Shown here: positions 15,465 through 21,353 of the stretch, in pieces
Numbering within the stretch: the first letter of the stretch is position 1
Layout: the number at the start of each line of letters is the position of its first letter
Source: a virus
Direction: 5' to 3' (one strand)
Length of the DNA: 27,966 nt
IMG/VR virus record: IMGVR_UViG_3300017971_000311
Coordinates: 1-27,966 of that record
The notes under the pieces: model-generated
Told to the model about the DNA's origin: nothing
The model's input: the letters and a program-made list of their open reading frames with translations, nothing else
Database searches by the model: none
Position numbers and translations under genes: made by a program

Positions 15465-15549
15465 TACCGGATAAGCGACGGCCGGTAGGCTTGGCCAGCC
15501 AAATCACCTAACTGGGTCACAGAGATCTTTTGGTGGTACGTCGCGCAAA
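15464..15549 (+). ncRNA. Putative structured RNA, copy A (three-way junction)
   Basis: Lies between tRNA-Ser(CGA) and tRNA-Tyr. Outer stem GCGACG (15475-15480) with CGTCGC (15539-15544); hairpin GGC/GCC (15488-15490, 15498-15500, 7-nt loop); second stem CACC (505-508)/GGTG (532-535). A second copy with the same stems and diverged loops is at 15641-15716. Function unknown; it may guide tRNA processing or be a phage small RNA. Confidence 0.5.
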
Positions 15550-15552
15550 TCT

Positions 15553-15640
15553 GGCGGGGTGTCCGAGTGGTTGAAGGAGCCGGGCTGTAAACTCGGTGCC
15601 GCAGTGCTAAACATCGTAGGTTCGAATCCTACCCCCGTCA
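15553..15640 (+). tRNA. tRNA-Tyr(GTA)
   Basis: Class II tRNA: acceptor GGCGGGG/CCCCGTC (one G-T pair), anticodon stem CCGGG/CTCGG with loop CTGTAAA, long variable arm, T-arm GTAGG-TTCGAAT-CCTAC, discriminator A. No encoded CCA. Confidence 0.93.
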
Positions 15641-15716
15641 TACCGGACAGCGACGGCCGGGAGGCCCTTTACGCCAAACCACCTACCTAGGCTATGGGTG
15701 GTACGTCGTGCGCCAT
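15641..15716 (+). ncRNA. Putative structured RNA, copy B (three-way junction)
   Basis: Follows tRNA-Tyr directly. Outer stem GCGACG (15650-15655)/CGTCGT (15704-15709), hairpin GGC/GCC with the same 7-nt loop length but different loop bases, and CCACC (679-683)/GGTGG (697-701). Relative to copy A, the paired bases are kept or changed to G-T or C-G pairs while the loops differ, which supports RNA structure. Confidence 0.5.
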
Positions 15717-15799
15717 GGTAGCGTCGCTCCATAGACGTGACGGCGCGTGGTCGGCAGAGAGTAGAGGATCGCAACCTCGATTTCTGTCCGATCACGAAC
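15717..15799 (+). other. Inter-tRNA spacer with hairpins and tRNA 3'-end duplicate
   Basis: No gene. It contains GTCGCTCCAT (15723-15732), identical to the acceptor 3' end of the tRNA at 15800 (15864-15873), and a hairpin GAGG/CCTC flanked by TCGG-CAGA/TCTG-T-CCGA. The duplicate could be a remnant of a lost tRNA copy. Confidence 0.35.
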
Positions 15800-15872
15800 G
15801 GAGCGATAGTACAAATGGCAAGTGCACCGGGTCGTAACCCCGCAAATCTAGGTTCGAATCCTAGTCGCTCCA
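15800..15872 (+). tRNA. tRNA-Thr(CGT)-like with abnormal anticodon loop
   Basis: Acceptor GGAGCGA/TCGCTCC, D-arm GTAC/GTGC and T-arm CTAGG-TTCGAAT-CCTAG are intact and the total length is 73. The anticodon arm reads CCGGG-TCGTAAC-CCCGC: either a 7-nt loop with C instead of the near-universal T33 (anticodon GTA) and a C-C mismatch at 27:43, or a 6-nt loop with CGT in register and a C-C mismatch at 28:42. It may be non-functional or a non-standard decoder. Confidence 0.6.
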
Positions 15873-15886
15873 TTTCCTACGCAGTC

Positions 15887-15897
15887 TTGTAAAATAC
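15887..15897 (+). promoter_or_regulatory. TTGTAAAATAC motif, candidate phage promoter element
   Basis: One of three near-identical copies in the window (also 20685 and 22777), each 14-15 nt after a tRNA 3' end. TAAAAT resembles a -10 box, but no good -35 is present at the usual distance, so it may be a phage-specific promoter. Confidence 0.4.
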
Positions 15898-15902
15898 AGG
15901 GG

Positions 15903-16949
15903 ATGCCTATTTACGCTGGAATAGGGAGCAGGAATCCGTCTAGCAGTGTTTCTGCTTTGGCCCGAAAAGTAGCCCGATACCTCGCTGTTAGCGGGCATAC
16001 CCTACGAACAGGCGCCGCAAAAGGAATCGACCAGATCATGGCCGAGGCAGCCTTGGAGGTAGGCGGCCCCGTAGATCTCTGCCTTCCATGGGATACTTTT
16101 TCGAGAGATTGGGTGCGGCGCATACGTGATCGGTTTGGATCGCTGGTCCAGCTGGAACCGTTGCTTAGTAGCGATGAAGAAGCATTCCACTCGGTACAAG
16201 CATTCCACCCAAATCCCGACGCACTGAAACGCAACGGTCTTCGGTTGCACGCCAGGAATTACCGAATTCTACATCCAATCGGAGGAGGGCTTGTACGTTG
16301 CGTGGTAGCCGCACCTCGGAATAATAGTGGCGGTACCATGCAAGGCGTACGGATCGCCGAGACATTGCAGGTACCTGTTGTGCGGTTGGACCTAGTCCCA
16401 GCTATGGACGTCAAACGTTGGTTGGACAAACGCCTTGGAATGAAGAAGCCAAAAGGTGCAACTCTGCTACAGGCACAGCGCCATGTGCAAGAAGCACTAA
16501 AACCTGGCGCCGGGGCAATTGATTGTCCCTGCTGTAAACAGCGGGTCCAGCTCTACAGGCGGCGCTTAAACAGCGAGATGGCGCGCTGGCTGATCCTTCT
16601 ATCCAGGGTGTTCCTGTCTAATGGGCGTAGGTGGGTAAGCGTTAAGGATTCACCTCTTAAAGAGACCCGCGGAGGGGACTACGCCAAGCTGCAGCACTGG
16701 GGTTTAATCGAGCAGCGCCCAAACACTGATGAGAAGAAACGTACCTCAGGGTATTGGCGCCCAACTACAAAAGGGGTCAATTTCGCGAAGAACCGTACCA
16801 GGGTTCCTTCTCATATCTACATCTTCAACAACACAGTTTACGGGCAATCAGAAGAAACCGTTTCCATAGTAGACGCGCTAGGCGTGAAGTTCGACTACCG
16901 GGATGTAGTGCGCACAGCATTGAAGAGTAATACAAAGGAAAAGAAATGA
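15903..16949 (+). CDS. SLOG-domain protein fused to zinc/winged-helix phage domain, 348 aa
   Basis: Residues 1-175 match the SLOG (YpsA/DprA-related) nucleotide-binding Rossmann family: YAGIGSR (4-10), LRTGAAKGID (34-43), LPW (62-64) and a glycine turn later. SLOG proteins bind nucleotides or NAD-derived ligands. Residues ~205-315 begin with CPCC (209-212), then YRRRLNSEMARWLILL, GGDYAKLQHWGLI and W-R-P-T-T-K-G, a winged-helix-like domain I recognise from many phage hypotheticals. The start is the ATG directly after the TTGTAAAATAC motif; the only ribosome site (GGGG) touches it, so the message may be leaderless or weakly translated. The next gene overlaps its stop (ATGA). Confidence 0.8.
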   Translation: MPIYAGIGSRNPSSSVSALARKVARYLAVSGHTLRTGAAKGIDQIMAEAALEVGGPVDLCLPWDTFSRDWVRRIRDRFGSLVQLEPLLSSDEEAFHSVQAFHPNPDALKRNGLRLHARNYRILHPIGGGLVRCVVAAPRNNSGGTMQGVRIAETLQVPVVRLDLVPAMDVKRWLDKRLGMKKPKGATLLQAQRHVQEALKPGAGAIDCPCCKQRVQLYRRRLNSEMARWLILLSRVFLSNGRRWVSVKDSPLKETRGGDYAKLQHWGLIEQRPNTDEKKRTSGYWRPTTKGVNFAKNRTRVPSHIYIFNNTVYGQSEETVSIVDALGVKFDYRDVVRTALKSNTKEKK

Positions 16950-17152
16950 ACATTCAGGAGCGGGTTTGGCCTCCACAGGAATTGGAAATCGGTCCGATCG
17001 AGACTAGTTGGTGGACCTCTTTTACTTCCTACGAGAAGGAAGACGCTGTACCTACTACAGGTATAACGTTATCCTTTCCTAAAGGGTGGAAACCTGCTTT
17101 GCAGCTCTATTTCTGGAGATGGTCCGTTCAGTTAGGCTGGTTTATTGAGTGA
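16946..17152 (+). CDS. Small Trp-rich phage protein, 68 aa
   Basis: ATG overlaps the stop of the SLOG gene (ATGA), so it is probably coupled. It is rich in Trp (seven) and aromatic residues (PIETSWWTSF, LYFWRWSVQLGWFIE) and looks like a small beta fold. Its stop ends at 17152 and the first base of the split tRNA-Ser follows at 17153. No function assigned. Confidence 0.65.
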   Translation: MNIQERVWPPQELEIGPIETSWWTSFTSYEKEDAVPTTGITLSFPKGWKPALQLYFWRWSVQLGWFIE

Positions 17153-17190
17153 GGCAGGTTGTCCGAGAGGTTTAAGGTGGTGGCCTTGAA
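17153..17190 (+). pseudogene. 5' half of a split tRNA-Ser(TGA)
   Basis: GGCAGGT acceptor strand, class II D-arm and the anticodon 5' strand (GTGGC) followed by loop bases CTTGAA. The sequence then leaves tRNA identity. The matching half (AAAGCCAT, T-arm, ACCTGCC) is at 18103-18152. Joined at TTGAA, the two give a perfect tRNA-Ser(TGA). Confidence 0.85.
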
Positions 17191-17243
17191 CAACTGGTTT
17201 GTAGTTATGTTCTAATAACAAAATTATATACCAGGAGTTCAGC

Positions 17244-18026
17244 ATGGACGCAAAAAGCAAGGCTGAGTGGCTACGGAAGCACAGATACTGGTCATACAAA
17301 GAAATCTCTGTCCACCTTGGAGTTCCTAAGTCTACTGTTTGTTACTGGCTACGCGACATTCAGCTTACGGCGGTGGAGCAGGCAGAGATTGGCGCTAGAA
17401 CTAAGGAGCTAGTTAAGCATGCTGCGATTGCATCAAACAAGCGCAGAAAGGGAGAGAAAAGGCGTTACGCGCGCAGACGTTCTAGTGCTACTCGTGGGCC
17501 CAGCCACGCAGAGCGTGCTAGGGAGAACAGGCAGCATTTATTGACCAAAAGTAGGGAGCGTGTAAAGTTGCATGGATTACAGATGACCCAAGATTCCTTG
17601 GCTTTAGTAGGAGCTGCTATTTACTGGGCTGAGGGGGAGAAAATCGGCAGTATGGCTTTATCCAACTCCGACCCTGCGCTCCTACAGTTGTATGTTCGTT
17701 GGTTGACTACTATTTTACGTGTTGATCCAAGAAGGTTATCTTTTAGGGTGTCCGCTCACTTAGATTGCTCCTTTTCTCACAGTGAGCTGGAAGAATACTG
17801 GCGTACTGTACTGTCTATGCCTAAGGCTGTATTTGAGAAGCCGTATTCGATTCCTATTAAAAATAAGAAGAGGAGAAAAAAGTTGAAGCATGGAATGCTT
17901 CGTGTGCGCGTTTCGCGCCCATTGCGTAGTCTTGCTAAGTATTACTCGGTAGCTGAGATCCTTGGTGTGGACGCCGAGTCCTTGTTTGTAAACCGTGTAT
18001 CACCATTACACGTTTTGGAGGAGTGA
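17244..18026 (+). CDS. LAGLIDADG-like homing endonuclease with N-terminal HTH, 260 aa
   Basis: CCAGGAG lies 7 nt before the ATG. Residues ~17-38 form a helix-turn-helix (YKEISVHLGVPKSTVCYWLRD), followed by a basic linker (KRRKGEKRRYARRRS). The core at ~120-250 has AAIYWAEGEK (124-133), NSDP (141-144), YVRWL and conserved spacing to KLKHGMLRVRV. This matches the degenerate LAGLIDADG-type family often annotated as HTH protein, where the acidic residue of AEGEK is the likely catalytic position. Codon use is more A/T-rich than in its neighbours, consistent with recent arrival. Its stop TGA lies inside the 5' acceptor region of the following tRNA-Ser(TGA). Confidence 0.75.
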   Translation: MDAKSKAEWLRKHRYWSYKEISVHLGVPKSTVCYWLRDIQLTAVEQAEIGARTKELVKHAAIASNKRRKGEKRRYARRRSSATRGPSHAERARENRQHLLTKSRERVKLHGLQMTQDSLALVGAAIYWAEGEKIGSMALSNSDPALLQLYVRWLTTILRVDPRRLSFRVSAHLDCSFSHSELEEYWRTVLSMPKAVFEKPYSIPIKNKKRRKKLKHGMLRVRVSRPLRSLAKYYSVAEILGVDAESLFVNRVSPLHVLEE

Positions 18027-18101
18027 CCGAATTGGCGAAAGTGCTTGGCTTGAAACCAAGTGTACCGAAAGGTACTGGGGGTTCGAATCCCTCCTCCTCC
18101 G
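18017..18101 (+). tRNA. tRNA-Ser(TGA), intact, inside the cassette
   Basis: Acceptor GGAGGAG/CTCCTCC, anticodon stem CTTGG/CCAAG with loop CTTGAAA, variable arm GTACC-GAAA-GGTAC, T-arm GGGGG-TTCGAAT-CCCTC, discriminator G. It overlaps the last 10 nt of the endonuclease gene. It has the same anticodon as the tRNA split by the insertion and could replace it. Confidence 0.92.
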
Positions 18102-18102
18102 T

Positions 18103-18152
18103 TTGAAAGCCATTGGGCGAAAGCCCCGGGGGTTCGAATCCCTCACCTGCCG
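18103..18152 (+). pseudogene. 3' half of the split tRNA-Ser(TGA)
   Basis: TTGAAAGCCAT, variable arm GGGC-GAAA-GCCC, T-arm GGGGG-TTCGAAT-CCCTC and acceptor ACCTGCC with discriminator G. The acceptor pairs with GGCAGGT at 17153-17159, 950 nt upstream, and not with anything nearby. Confidence 0.85.
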
Positions 18153-18166
18153 TTAAGGAGGCGAAG

Positions 18167-18604
18167 ATGAAAAAGGTATGGATCGCAATCATTGTGCTGT
18201 TTGCTCTCGTCATGGCTTGTGAGAGCGACTGGTGTCAGGGTACGAAGGTACACAAGCCGAAATCGTACACAGAGACCAAAGGTAAAACGGAGCCCTACTA
18301 CGAGATGGGCAAAAAACCCTTCTATATCCCCATGGGCTGCAGCTCCTACGAGTGTAGCTTCAATGCTCAGGTTTACGTGAACCTGTTCAATCCTACGAAG
18401 CGTGAGGTGAAGGCCGACGTTGAGTGTGGATTCAAGCAGGGCGACTACTTGGCGGGAACCAGCAAAAAGGATAATATCACTATCCCCGCTGCGACCGACT
18501 TGAAAGGTACTATGCGTCGGGTCGACATGACGCAGCAGTTGAGCGTGCAGAAAGGATCCGACCCAGAACACCTGGAGATATCCTGCCATGCGACGTTCCA
18601 TTAG
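18167..18604 (+). CDS. Putative lipoprotein, 145 aa
   Basis: Start at the ATG after AAGGAGG; a longer reading would run through the tRNA half. A short basic start (MKK), a hydrophobic stretch and a lipobox-like VMAC with Cys18 indicate a signal peptidase II lipoprotein. The mature part has four further Cys (CQGT, CSSYEC, CGF) and beta-rich segments (AQVYVNLFNPTKREVKADVEC), compatible with a small disulfide-bonded periplasmic domain. The next gene starts inside its end. Phage lipoproteins often block superinfection, which is a possible role here. Confidence 0.75.
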   Translation: MKKVWIAIIVLFALVMACESDWCQGTKVHKPKSYTETKGKTEPYYEMGKKPFYIPMGCSSYECSFNAQVYVNLFNPTKREVKADVECGFKQGDYLAGTSKKDNITIPAATDLKGTMRRVDMTQQLSVQKGSDPEHLEISCHATFH

Positions 18605-19151
18605 CCTCCTCGCAATCTTTGCGTTGCTTTTGGTTGGGTGCCCACGGAAGGGGTACCGCAGCTGGTTCTCCAACGTCACCAACTATAAGTACGACGTAAA
18701 GAAGGCCAAAAAGACACCTGCTGGCGTGCGTTACTTTGCGCCGGCTAAGGACGACACACAAGCCTTTCGCGATAAGCTGGACGTGCTTACACACGAGCTC
18801 GCTGCTTGCCTCCCAAAGATCGACCCGAAGTGGCAGGTACGTCGAGACTGGTTCGTGGTTTTCGTTCCTCCCGACTGGTACGTGTCTACTTGTAGCAAGC
18901 AGCAGCTTGTTCCGTCTACTCCTCCTTGCAGGGGTTGCCGCAAGAAAGGGTTGGACATTCCAGACAAGTGCTGTGGTCTTAGGAAACCCACAGCTGAGTG
19001 TCCATGCGTCTGCAACATGAGAGCGGTGGTGCAGGACAACTACGTAATAGTCACTTCACCAAACCTGCTCCTTTACAAAGCAGAGCTCGCACGGTTGATT
19101 ACGAATAACAATAACGTGTGGGGGCACGAGCAGATTCGAAAATGCCTGTAG
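18588..19151 (+). CDS. Cys-rich putative lipoprotein, 187 aa
   Basis: The ATG overlaps the last 17 nt of the preceding lipoprotein gene. The signal peptide (MRRSISLLAIFALLLVGC) has a clear lipobox LVGC with Cys18. Residues ~100-145 are packed with Cys (CSKQQ, CRGC, KCCG, CPCVC), pointing to disulfides or a metal site. No family recognised. The pair with the preceding lipoprotein suggests a shared envelope function. Confidence 0.75.
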   Translation: MRRSISLLAIFALLLVGCPRKGYRSWFSNVTNYKYDVKKAKKTPAGVRYFAPAKDDTQAFRDKLDVLTHELAACLPKIDPKWQVRRDWFVVFVPPDWYVSTCSKQQLVPSTPPCRGCRKKGLDIPDKCCGLRKPTAECPCVCNMRAVVQDNYVIVTSPNLLLYKAELARLITNNNNVWGHEQIRKCL

Positions 19152-19187
19152 CTCTATTTATTTCACCGGTGCCAAGGAGGTGCAACT

Positions 19188-19343
19188 ATGCTCGACTTCC
19201 TGGTGATTATTATCCTCATGGGGATTCTACTTTGGATGACCCGTCCGTCTAAACAGGGAACGTACTACCTGAATAAAAGCATAGATACCCTACTGTTGCG
19301 CCAAAAGAAGAAACGTCGTGGAGAGGACAAAGATGAGCAATGA
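19188..19343 (+). CDS. Small single-pass membrane protein, 51 aa
   Basis: AAGGAGG (19174-19180) lies 7 nt before the ATG. Residues 3-16 are hydrophobic (DFLVIIILMGILLW), followed by a basic cytoplasmic-type tail (RQKKKRRGEDKDEQ). It overlaps the next start by 11 nt. The size and form resemble small phage membrane proteins of unknown or lysis-related role. Confidence 0.7.
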   Translation: MLDFLVIIILMGILLWMTRPSKQGTYYLNKSIDTLLLRQKKKRRGEDKDEQ

Positions 19344-19584
19344 ACCGTTCAATCCAGGTTGCCCGAAGTGCTTTGACCAGCATCCTGTGGTGGTGAAGTC
19401 GGCAGATGGGAAAAAGACTTACGCTCGCTGTCGCTGCGGCAAGTCTGAGGTAGCCACCGATCATCCTCTAGCGTCCATTAGAAAGGCGTGGAATGAGGAG
19501 CTCACGCGGGACGACAAAGAGAAGGAGTTCCTCCGGCGCAGTTGCAAGAAAACGCGAAGGAGTCGGTTCCTTTCTGGAGACTAG
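19333..19584 (+). CDS. Lar-like zinc-ribbon protein, 83 aa
   Basis: Start at the ATG at 19333, with GAGG upstream inside the previous gene. The pattern CPKC near the N-terminus, then CRCG, then A-x3-WN (IRKAWNEEL) is that of the Lar restriction-alleviation/zinc-ribbon family found on phages and prophages. Lar of Rac prophage modulates type I restriction-modification; whether this distant relative does so is unknown. The C-terminus is very basic (RRSCKKTRRSRF). Confidence 0.55.
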   Translation: MSNEPFNPGCPKCFDQHPVVVKSADGKKTYARCRCGKSEVATDHPLASIRKAWNEELTRDDKEKEFLRRSCKKTRRSRFLSGD

Positions 19585-19593
19585 GGGTGCAGA

Positions 19594-19887
19594 ATGATTT
19601 TCACCATCGGGCATACCATTTCTTACGCGACTGCATTCCGAGAGGAGCCAGAGCTTTTGAAGCTCGGTCGTACCGATGAGCACCCCGGAGGCGGCGTTTG
19701 GGAAACTCGGCAAGCTGCGCAGGACTTTTTGGACAGCATGCCAAATGAATACTGCCCAAACTGGCAAGCCAAGGACTTCTCTGTTTATGGTGTAGACGCC
19801 GATTGGGAGGAGGACACCTACGAGGATTTCTTCACTCCTTGGCGACTGCTCAAAAGAGATGCCCAGTTAATAAAATTATCAGATTAG
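19594..19887 (+). CDS. Small phage protein, 97 aa
   Basis: ATG 9 nt after the Lar-like gene. The sequence (TISYATAFREEPELLKLGRT, then GGGVWETRQAAQDFLDSM) contains a G-G-x-V-W-x-T-x-x-A-A segment that I have seen in small conserved phage and bacterial hypotheticals. It looks like a compact alpha/beta fold. No known biochemical function. Confidence 0.65.
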   Translation: MIFTIGHTISYATAFREEPELLKLGRTDEHPGGGVWETRQAAQDFLDSMPNEYCPNWQAKDFSVYGVDADWEEDTYEDFFTPWRLLKRDAQLIKLSD

Positions 19888-19905
19888 GCAGCAGGAGGTT
19901 TACTT

Positions 19906-20169
19906 ATGCCTGTGACACGACGTGGATTTTTAGGCATTGGGGCAGCCATTCTTGGGAGTGCGTTGCTTCCCTCAGTGGAATCAGACTACGATCCGGAGCA
20001 CGAGGTGCTCCTCACTCATCTGGAGAAGGAGGGCTTACGTGATGGTCCTCCGCAGTTCGAGAAGCTTGGGAAGTTGATCGCTGAAGAGATTATGGCGACT
20101 ATGGAACGTCCAAGTTTTACCGACCGAATTTTTGGGAAGCTTGACATCCCTGCCGAGATTCCCTGCTAG
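19906..20169 (+). CDS. Small protein with twin-arginine (Tat) signal, 87 aa
   Basis: CAGGAGG precedes the ATG by about 9 nt. The start MPVTRRGFLGIGAAILGSAL has the R-R-x-F-L core of a Tat signal followed by a short hydrophobic segment, so it may be exported folded. The remaining ~60 residues are acidic and helical. Tat signals are rare on phage proteins. A tRNA-Ser follows 16 nt downstream. The alternative is a simple membrane-anchored peptide. Confidence 0.65.
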   Translation: MPVTRRGFLGIGAAILGSALLPSVESDYDPEHEVLLTHLEKEGLRDGPPQFEKLGKLIAEEIMATMERPSFTDRIFGKLDIPAEIPC

Positions 20170-20185
20170 TAAATTATCAGATTGA

Positions 20186-20274
20186 GGTGGGTTGTCCGAG
20201 TCTGGCTTAAGGTGCTGTCTTGGAACGGCAGTGCACCCTAACTGGTGCCGGGGGTTCGAATCCCTCACCCACCG
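20186..20274 (+). tRNA. tRNA-Ser(GGA)
   Basis: Acceptor GGTGGGT/ACCCACC, anticodon stem CTGTC/GGCAG with loop TTGGAAC, long variable arm, T-arm GGGGG-TTCGAAT-CCCTC, discriminator G. No encoded CCA. Together with GCT, CGA and TGA it completes coverage of the six Ser codons. Confidence 0.92.
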
Positions 20275-20304
20275 TACAAGCCCAATTATGCTACGAGGCT
20301 TTTT

Positions 20305-20532
20305 ATGAACACTTTATACTTGGTCATGCAAAAAGAAGTGTACCACATTATTGTTTTGAATTCTGGGGAGCATGGTGACCGTACCGCATGTGGAATTGAG
20401 ACCTACACAAAAGACGGTAACACCAGCTATGGAACGCGCCCCTCCTACGTTTCGGAAGAGCTCCCCACCGAAAGTCGCTTTTGCAAAGCTTGCGCTAAAG
20501 CTTTGGTGAAGCACACCCCCGCGCCCCTGTAG
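20305..20532 (+). CDS. Small phage protein with Cys pairs, 75 aa
   Basis: ATG with CGAGG 7 nt upstream; a longer reading would begin inside the tRNA. It has C-G near residue 29 and a C-terminal CKAC, possibly a small zinc site, with a beta-rich N-terminal half (LYLVMQKEVYHIIVL). Its TAG stop is the TAG inside the 5' end of tRNA-Thr(GGT). Confidence 0.6.
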   Translation: MNTLYLVMQKEVYHIIVLNSGEHGDRTACGIETYTKDGNTSYGTRPSYVSEELPTESRFCKACAKALVKHTPAPL

Positions 20533-20595
20533 CTCAGTCGGCAGAGCATCTCCTTGGTAGGGAGGAGGTCGCTGGTTCAATTCCAGTCGGGGGCT
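20523..20595 (+). tRNA. tRNA-Thr(GGT)
   Basis: Acceptor GCCCCTG/CGGGGGC, D-arm GCTC/GAGC, anticodon stem TCTCC/GGAGG with loop TTGGTAG, T-arm GCTGG-TTCAATT-CCAGT. Discriminator T. Overlaps the end of the upstream gene by 10 nt. Confidence 0.92.
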
Positions 20596-20598
20596 TCT

Positions 20599-20670
20599 GG
20601 TCCCGTAGTCTAGCGGTCAGGACACCGGCCTCTCACGTCGGAAGCCCGGGTTCAATTCCCGGCGGGATCA
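20599..20670 (+). tRNA. tRNA-Glu(CTC)
   Basis: Acceptor GGTCCCG/CGGGATC, anticodon stem CCGGC/GTCGG with loop CTCTCAC, T-arm CCCGG-TTCAATT-CCGGG-like, discriminator A. Three nt after tRNA-Thr(GGT), so probably co-transcribed and processed from one precursor. Confidence 0.92.
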
Positions 20671-20684
20671 TTTCCAATCACATA

Positions 20685-20695
20685 TTGTAAAATAA
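20685..20695 (+). promoter_or_regulatory. TTGTAAAATAA motif, candidate phage promoter element
   Basis: Second copy of the motif found at 15887 and 22777. It lies between tRNA-Glu and tRNA-Gly(TCC), 6 nt before the tRNA-Gly start, which would make the transcript begin at or near the mature 5' end. Confidence 0.4.
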
Positions 20696-20701
20696 GGCTA
20701 T

Positions 20702-20774
20702 GCGGGAGTAACTCAATTGGTAGAGTGTCAGCCTTCCAAGCTGAACGTTGCGGGTTCAAGTCCCGTTTCCCGCT
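20702..20774 (+). tRNA. tRNA-Gly(TCC)
   Basis: Acceptor GCGGGAG/TTCCCGC, D-arm ACTC/GAGT, anticodon stem TCAGC/GCTGA with loop CTTCCAA, T-arm GCGGG-TTCAAGT-CCCGT, discriminator T as usual for Gly. Confidence 0.93.
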
Positions 20775-20790
20775 CTACGTTGGATGGGCC

Positions 20791-21045
20791 ATGTCAGAGG
20801 TATTCTCCAAAGAGGAATCCGATCGTTTCTTCTCGCTGAGAAAGAAGGGATGGCGGGAGTGTACCTACCGAGAACTAAGTTGGGCGCGTAAGCTGCTTTT
20901 ACGTATAGTAGAGGCTAAAGCTGTCCATCGATTCTATGGCAGCGAGGAGGCACTGACGTGGGCTTTTCCTCTCGATTTCGCGTCCCTTGATAATCTTGTG
21001 CGCGACGCAAGGGAAACCTTCCAGCGGAAGGTGAAGCTTGTTTAA
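20791..21045 (+). CDS. Small helical phage protein, 84 aa
   Basis: ATG chosen after GGATGGG, just downstream of the tRNA-Gly; the ribosome site is weak. The protein is helical and charged (FSKEESDRFFSLRKKGWREC, SWARKLLLRIVEAKAVHRFY). No recognised family. Followed by a strong Shine-Dalgarno for the next gene. Confidence 0.55.
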   Translation: MSEVFSKEESDRFFSLRKKGWRECTYRELSWARKLLLRIVEAKAVHRFYGSEEALTWAFPLDFASLDNLVRDARETFQRKVKLV

Positions 21046-21065
21046 TTACGGAGGCAGCATTATCC

Positions 21066-21353
21066 ATGGCAACTGTCAAAATGATCACAGCTCCTGAGAA
21101 CAAAATCTCCGTCAACGGCTACTACGACAAAGTTGTTGATGGTGGGTGGGTTACTTTTGAGCCAGAGGCAGCGATAGAGATCCGCCGGGATCCACATCTT
21201 CCGAAAGAAGTACCTACTGTGATCATACATGAGGGAAACGAAAAAATCGATTTGGTGCGACGTCTTAAACTCTACGAACACGCGTTTATCGGGCTAGCGT
21301 TGTGGTGCACTGCACTCACAGCCGTGGCGGTAATTCTATTTTTGCGGGGGTAG
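21066..21353 (+). CDS. Small tail-anchored membrane protein, 95 aa
   Basis: GGAGG about 11 nt before the ATG. Residues 1-65 are soluble with a beta-rich segment (VNGYYDKVVDGGWVTFEPE). Residues ~72-92 form a single hydrophobic helix (AFIGLALWCTALTAVAVILF) at the very C-terminus. The TAG stop is the TAG inside tRNA-Gly(GCC). Function unknown. Confidence 0.7.
   Translation: MATVKMITAPENKISVNGYYDKVVDGGWVTFEPEAAIEIRRDPHLPKEVPTVIIHEGNEKIDLVRRLKLYEHAFIGLALWCTALTAVAVILFLRG

Larger units (their letters stand above)
17191..18102 (+). mobile_element. Homing-endonuclease plus tRNA-Ser cassette inserted in an anticodon loop
   Basis: About 0.9 kb separates the two halves of a tRNA-Ser(TGA). TTGAA is present at both junctions (17186-17190 and 18103-18107), like a short target duplication or shared microhomology. 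The insert contains a hairpin-rich leader (CTGGT/ACCAG, GTTAT/ATAAC), a LAGLIDADG-like endonuclease gene and a complete second tRNA-Ser(TGA). Only about 53 nt precede the gene and none follows beyond the tRNA, too little for a group I ribozyme core. Confidence 0.7.

Noticed and set aside
15607-15873. Minus-strand open frame opposite tRNA-Tyr and the Thr-like tRNA
   Set aside because: Same antisense-tRNA artefact (ends RIRTYDV); it covers the tRNAs and the structured RNA copies.
17153-18152. Group I intron in tRNA-Ser
   Set aside because: Position in the anticodon loop fits, but there are only ~53 nt of non-coding sequence before the endonuclease gene and none after it apart from a complete tRNA. 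No P/Q/R/S core is visible, and a junction with U before and G at the intron end does not give a proper 7-nt anticodon loop.
19868-20186. AAATTATCAGATT direct repeat (about 19874 and 20171) as a mobile element boundary
   Set aside because: One copy is in the coding end of the 97-aa gene and the other just before tRNA-Ser(GGA). The sequence between holds only the Tat-signal gene and no transposase or endonuclease, so chance or small duplication is more likely.
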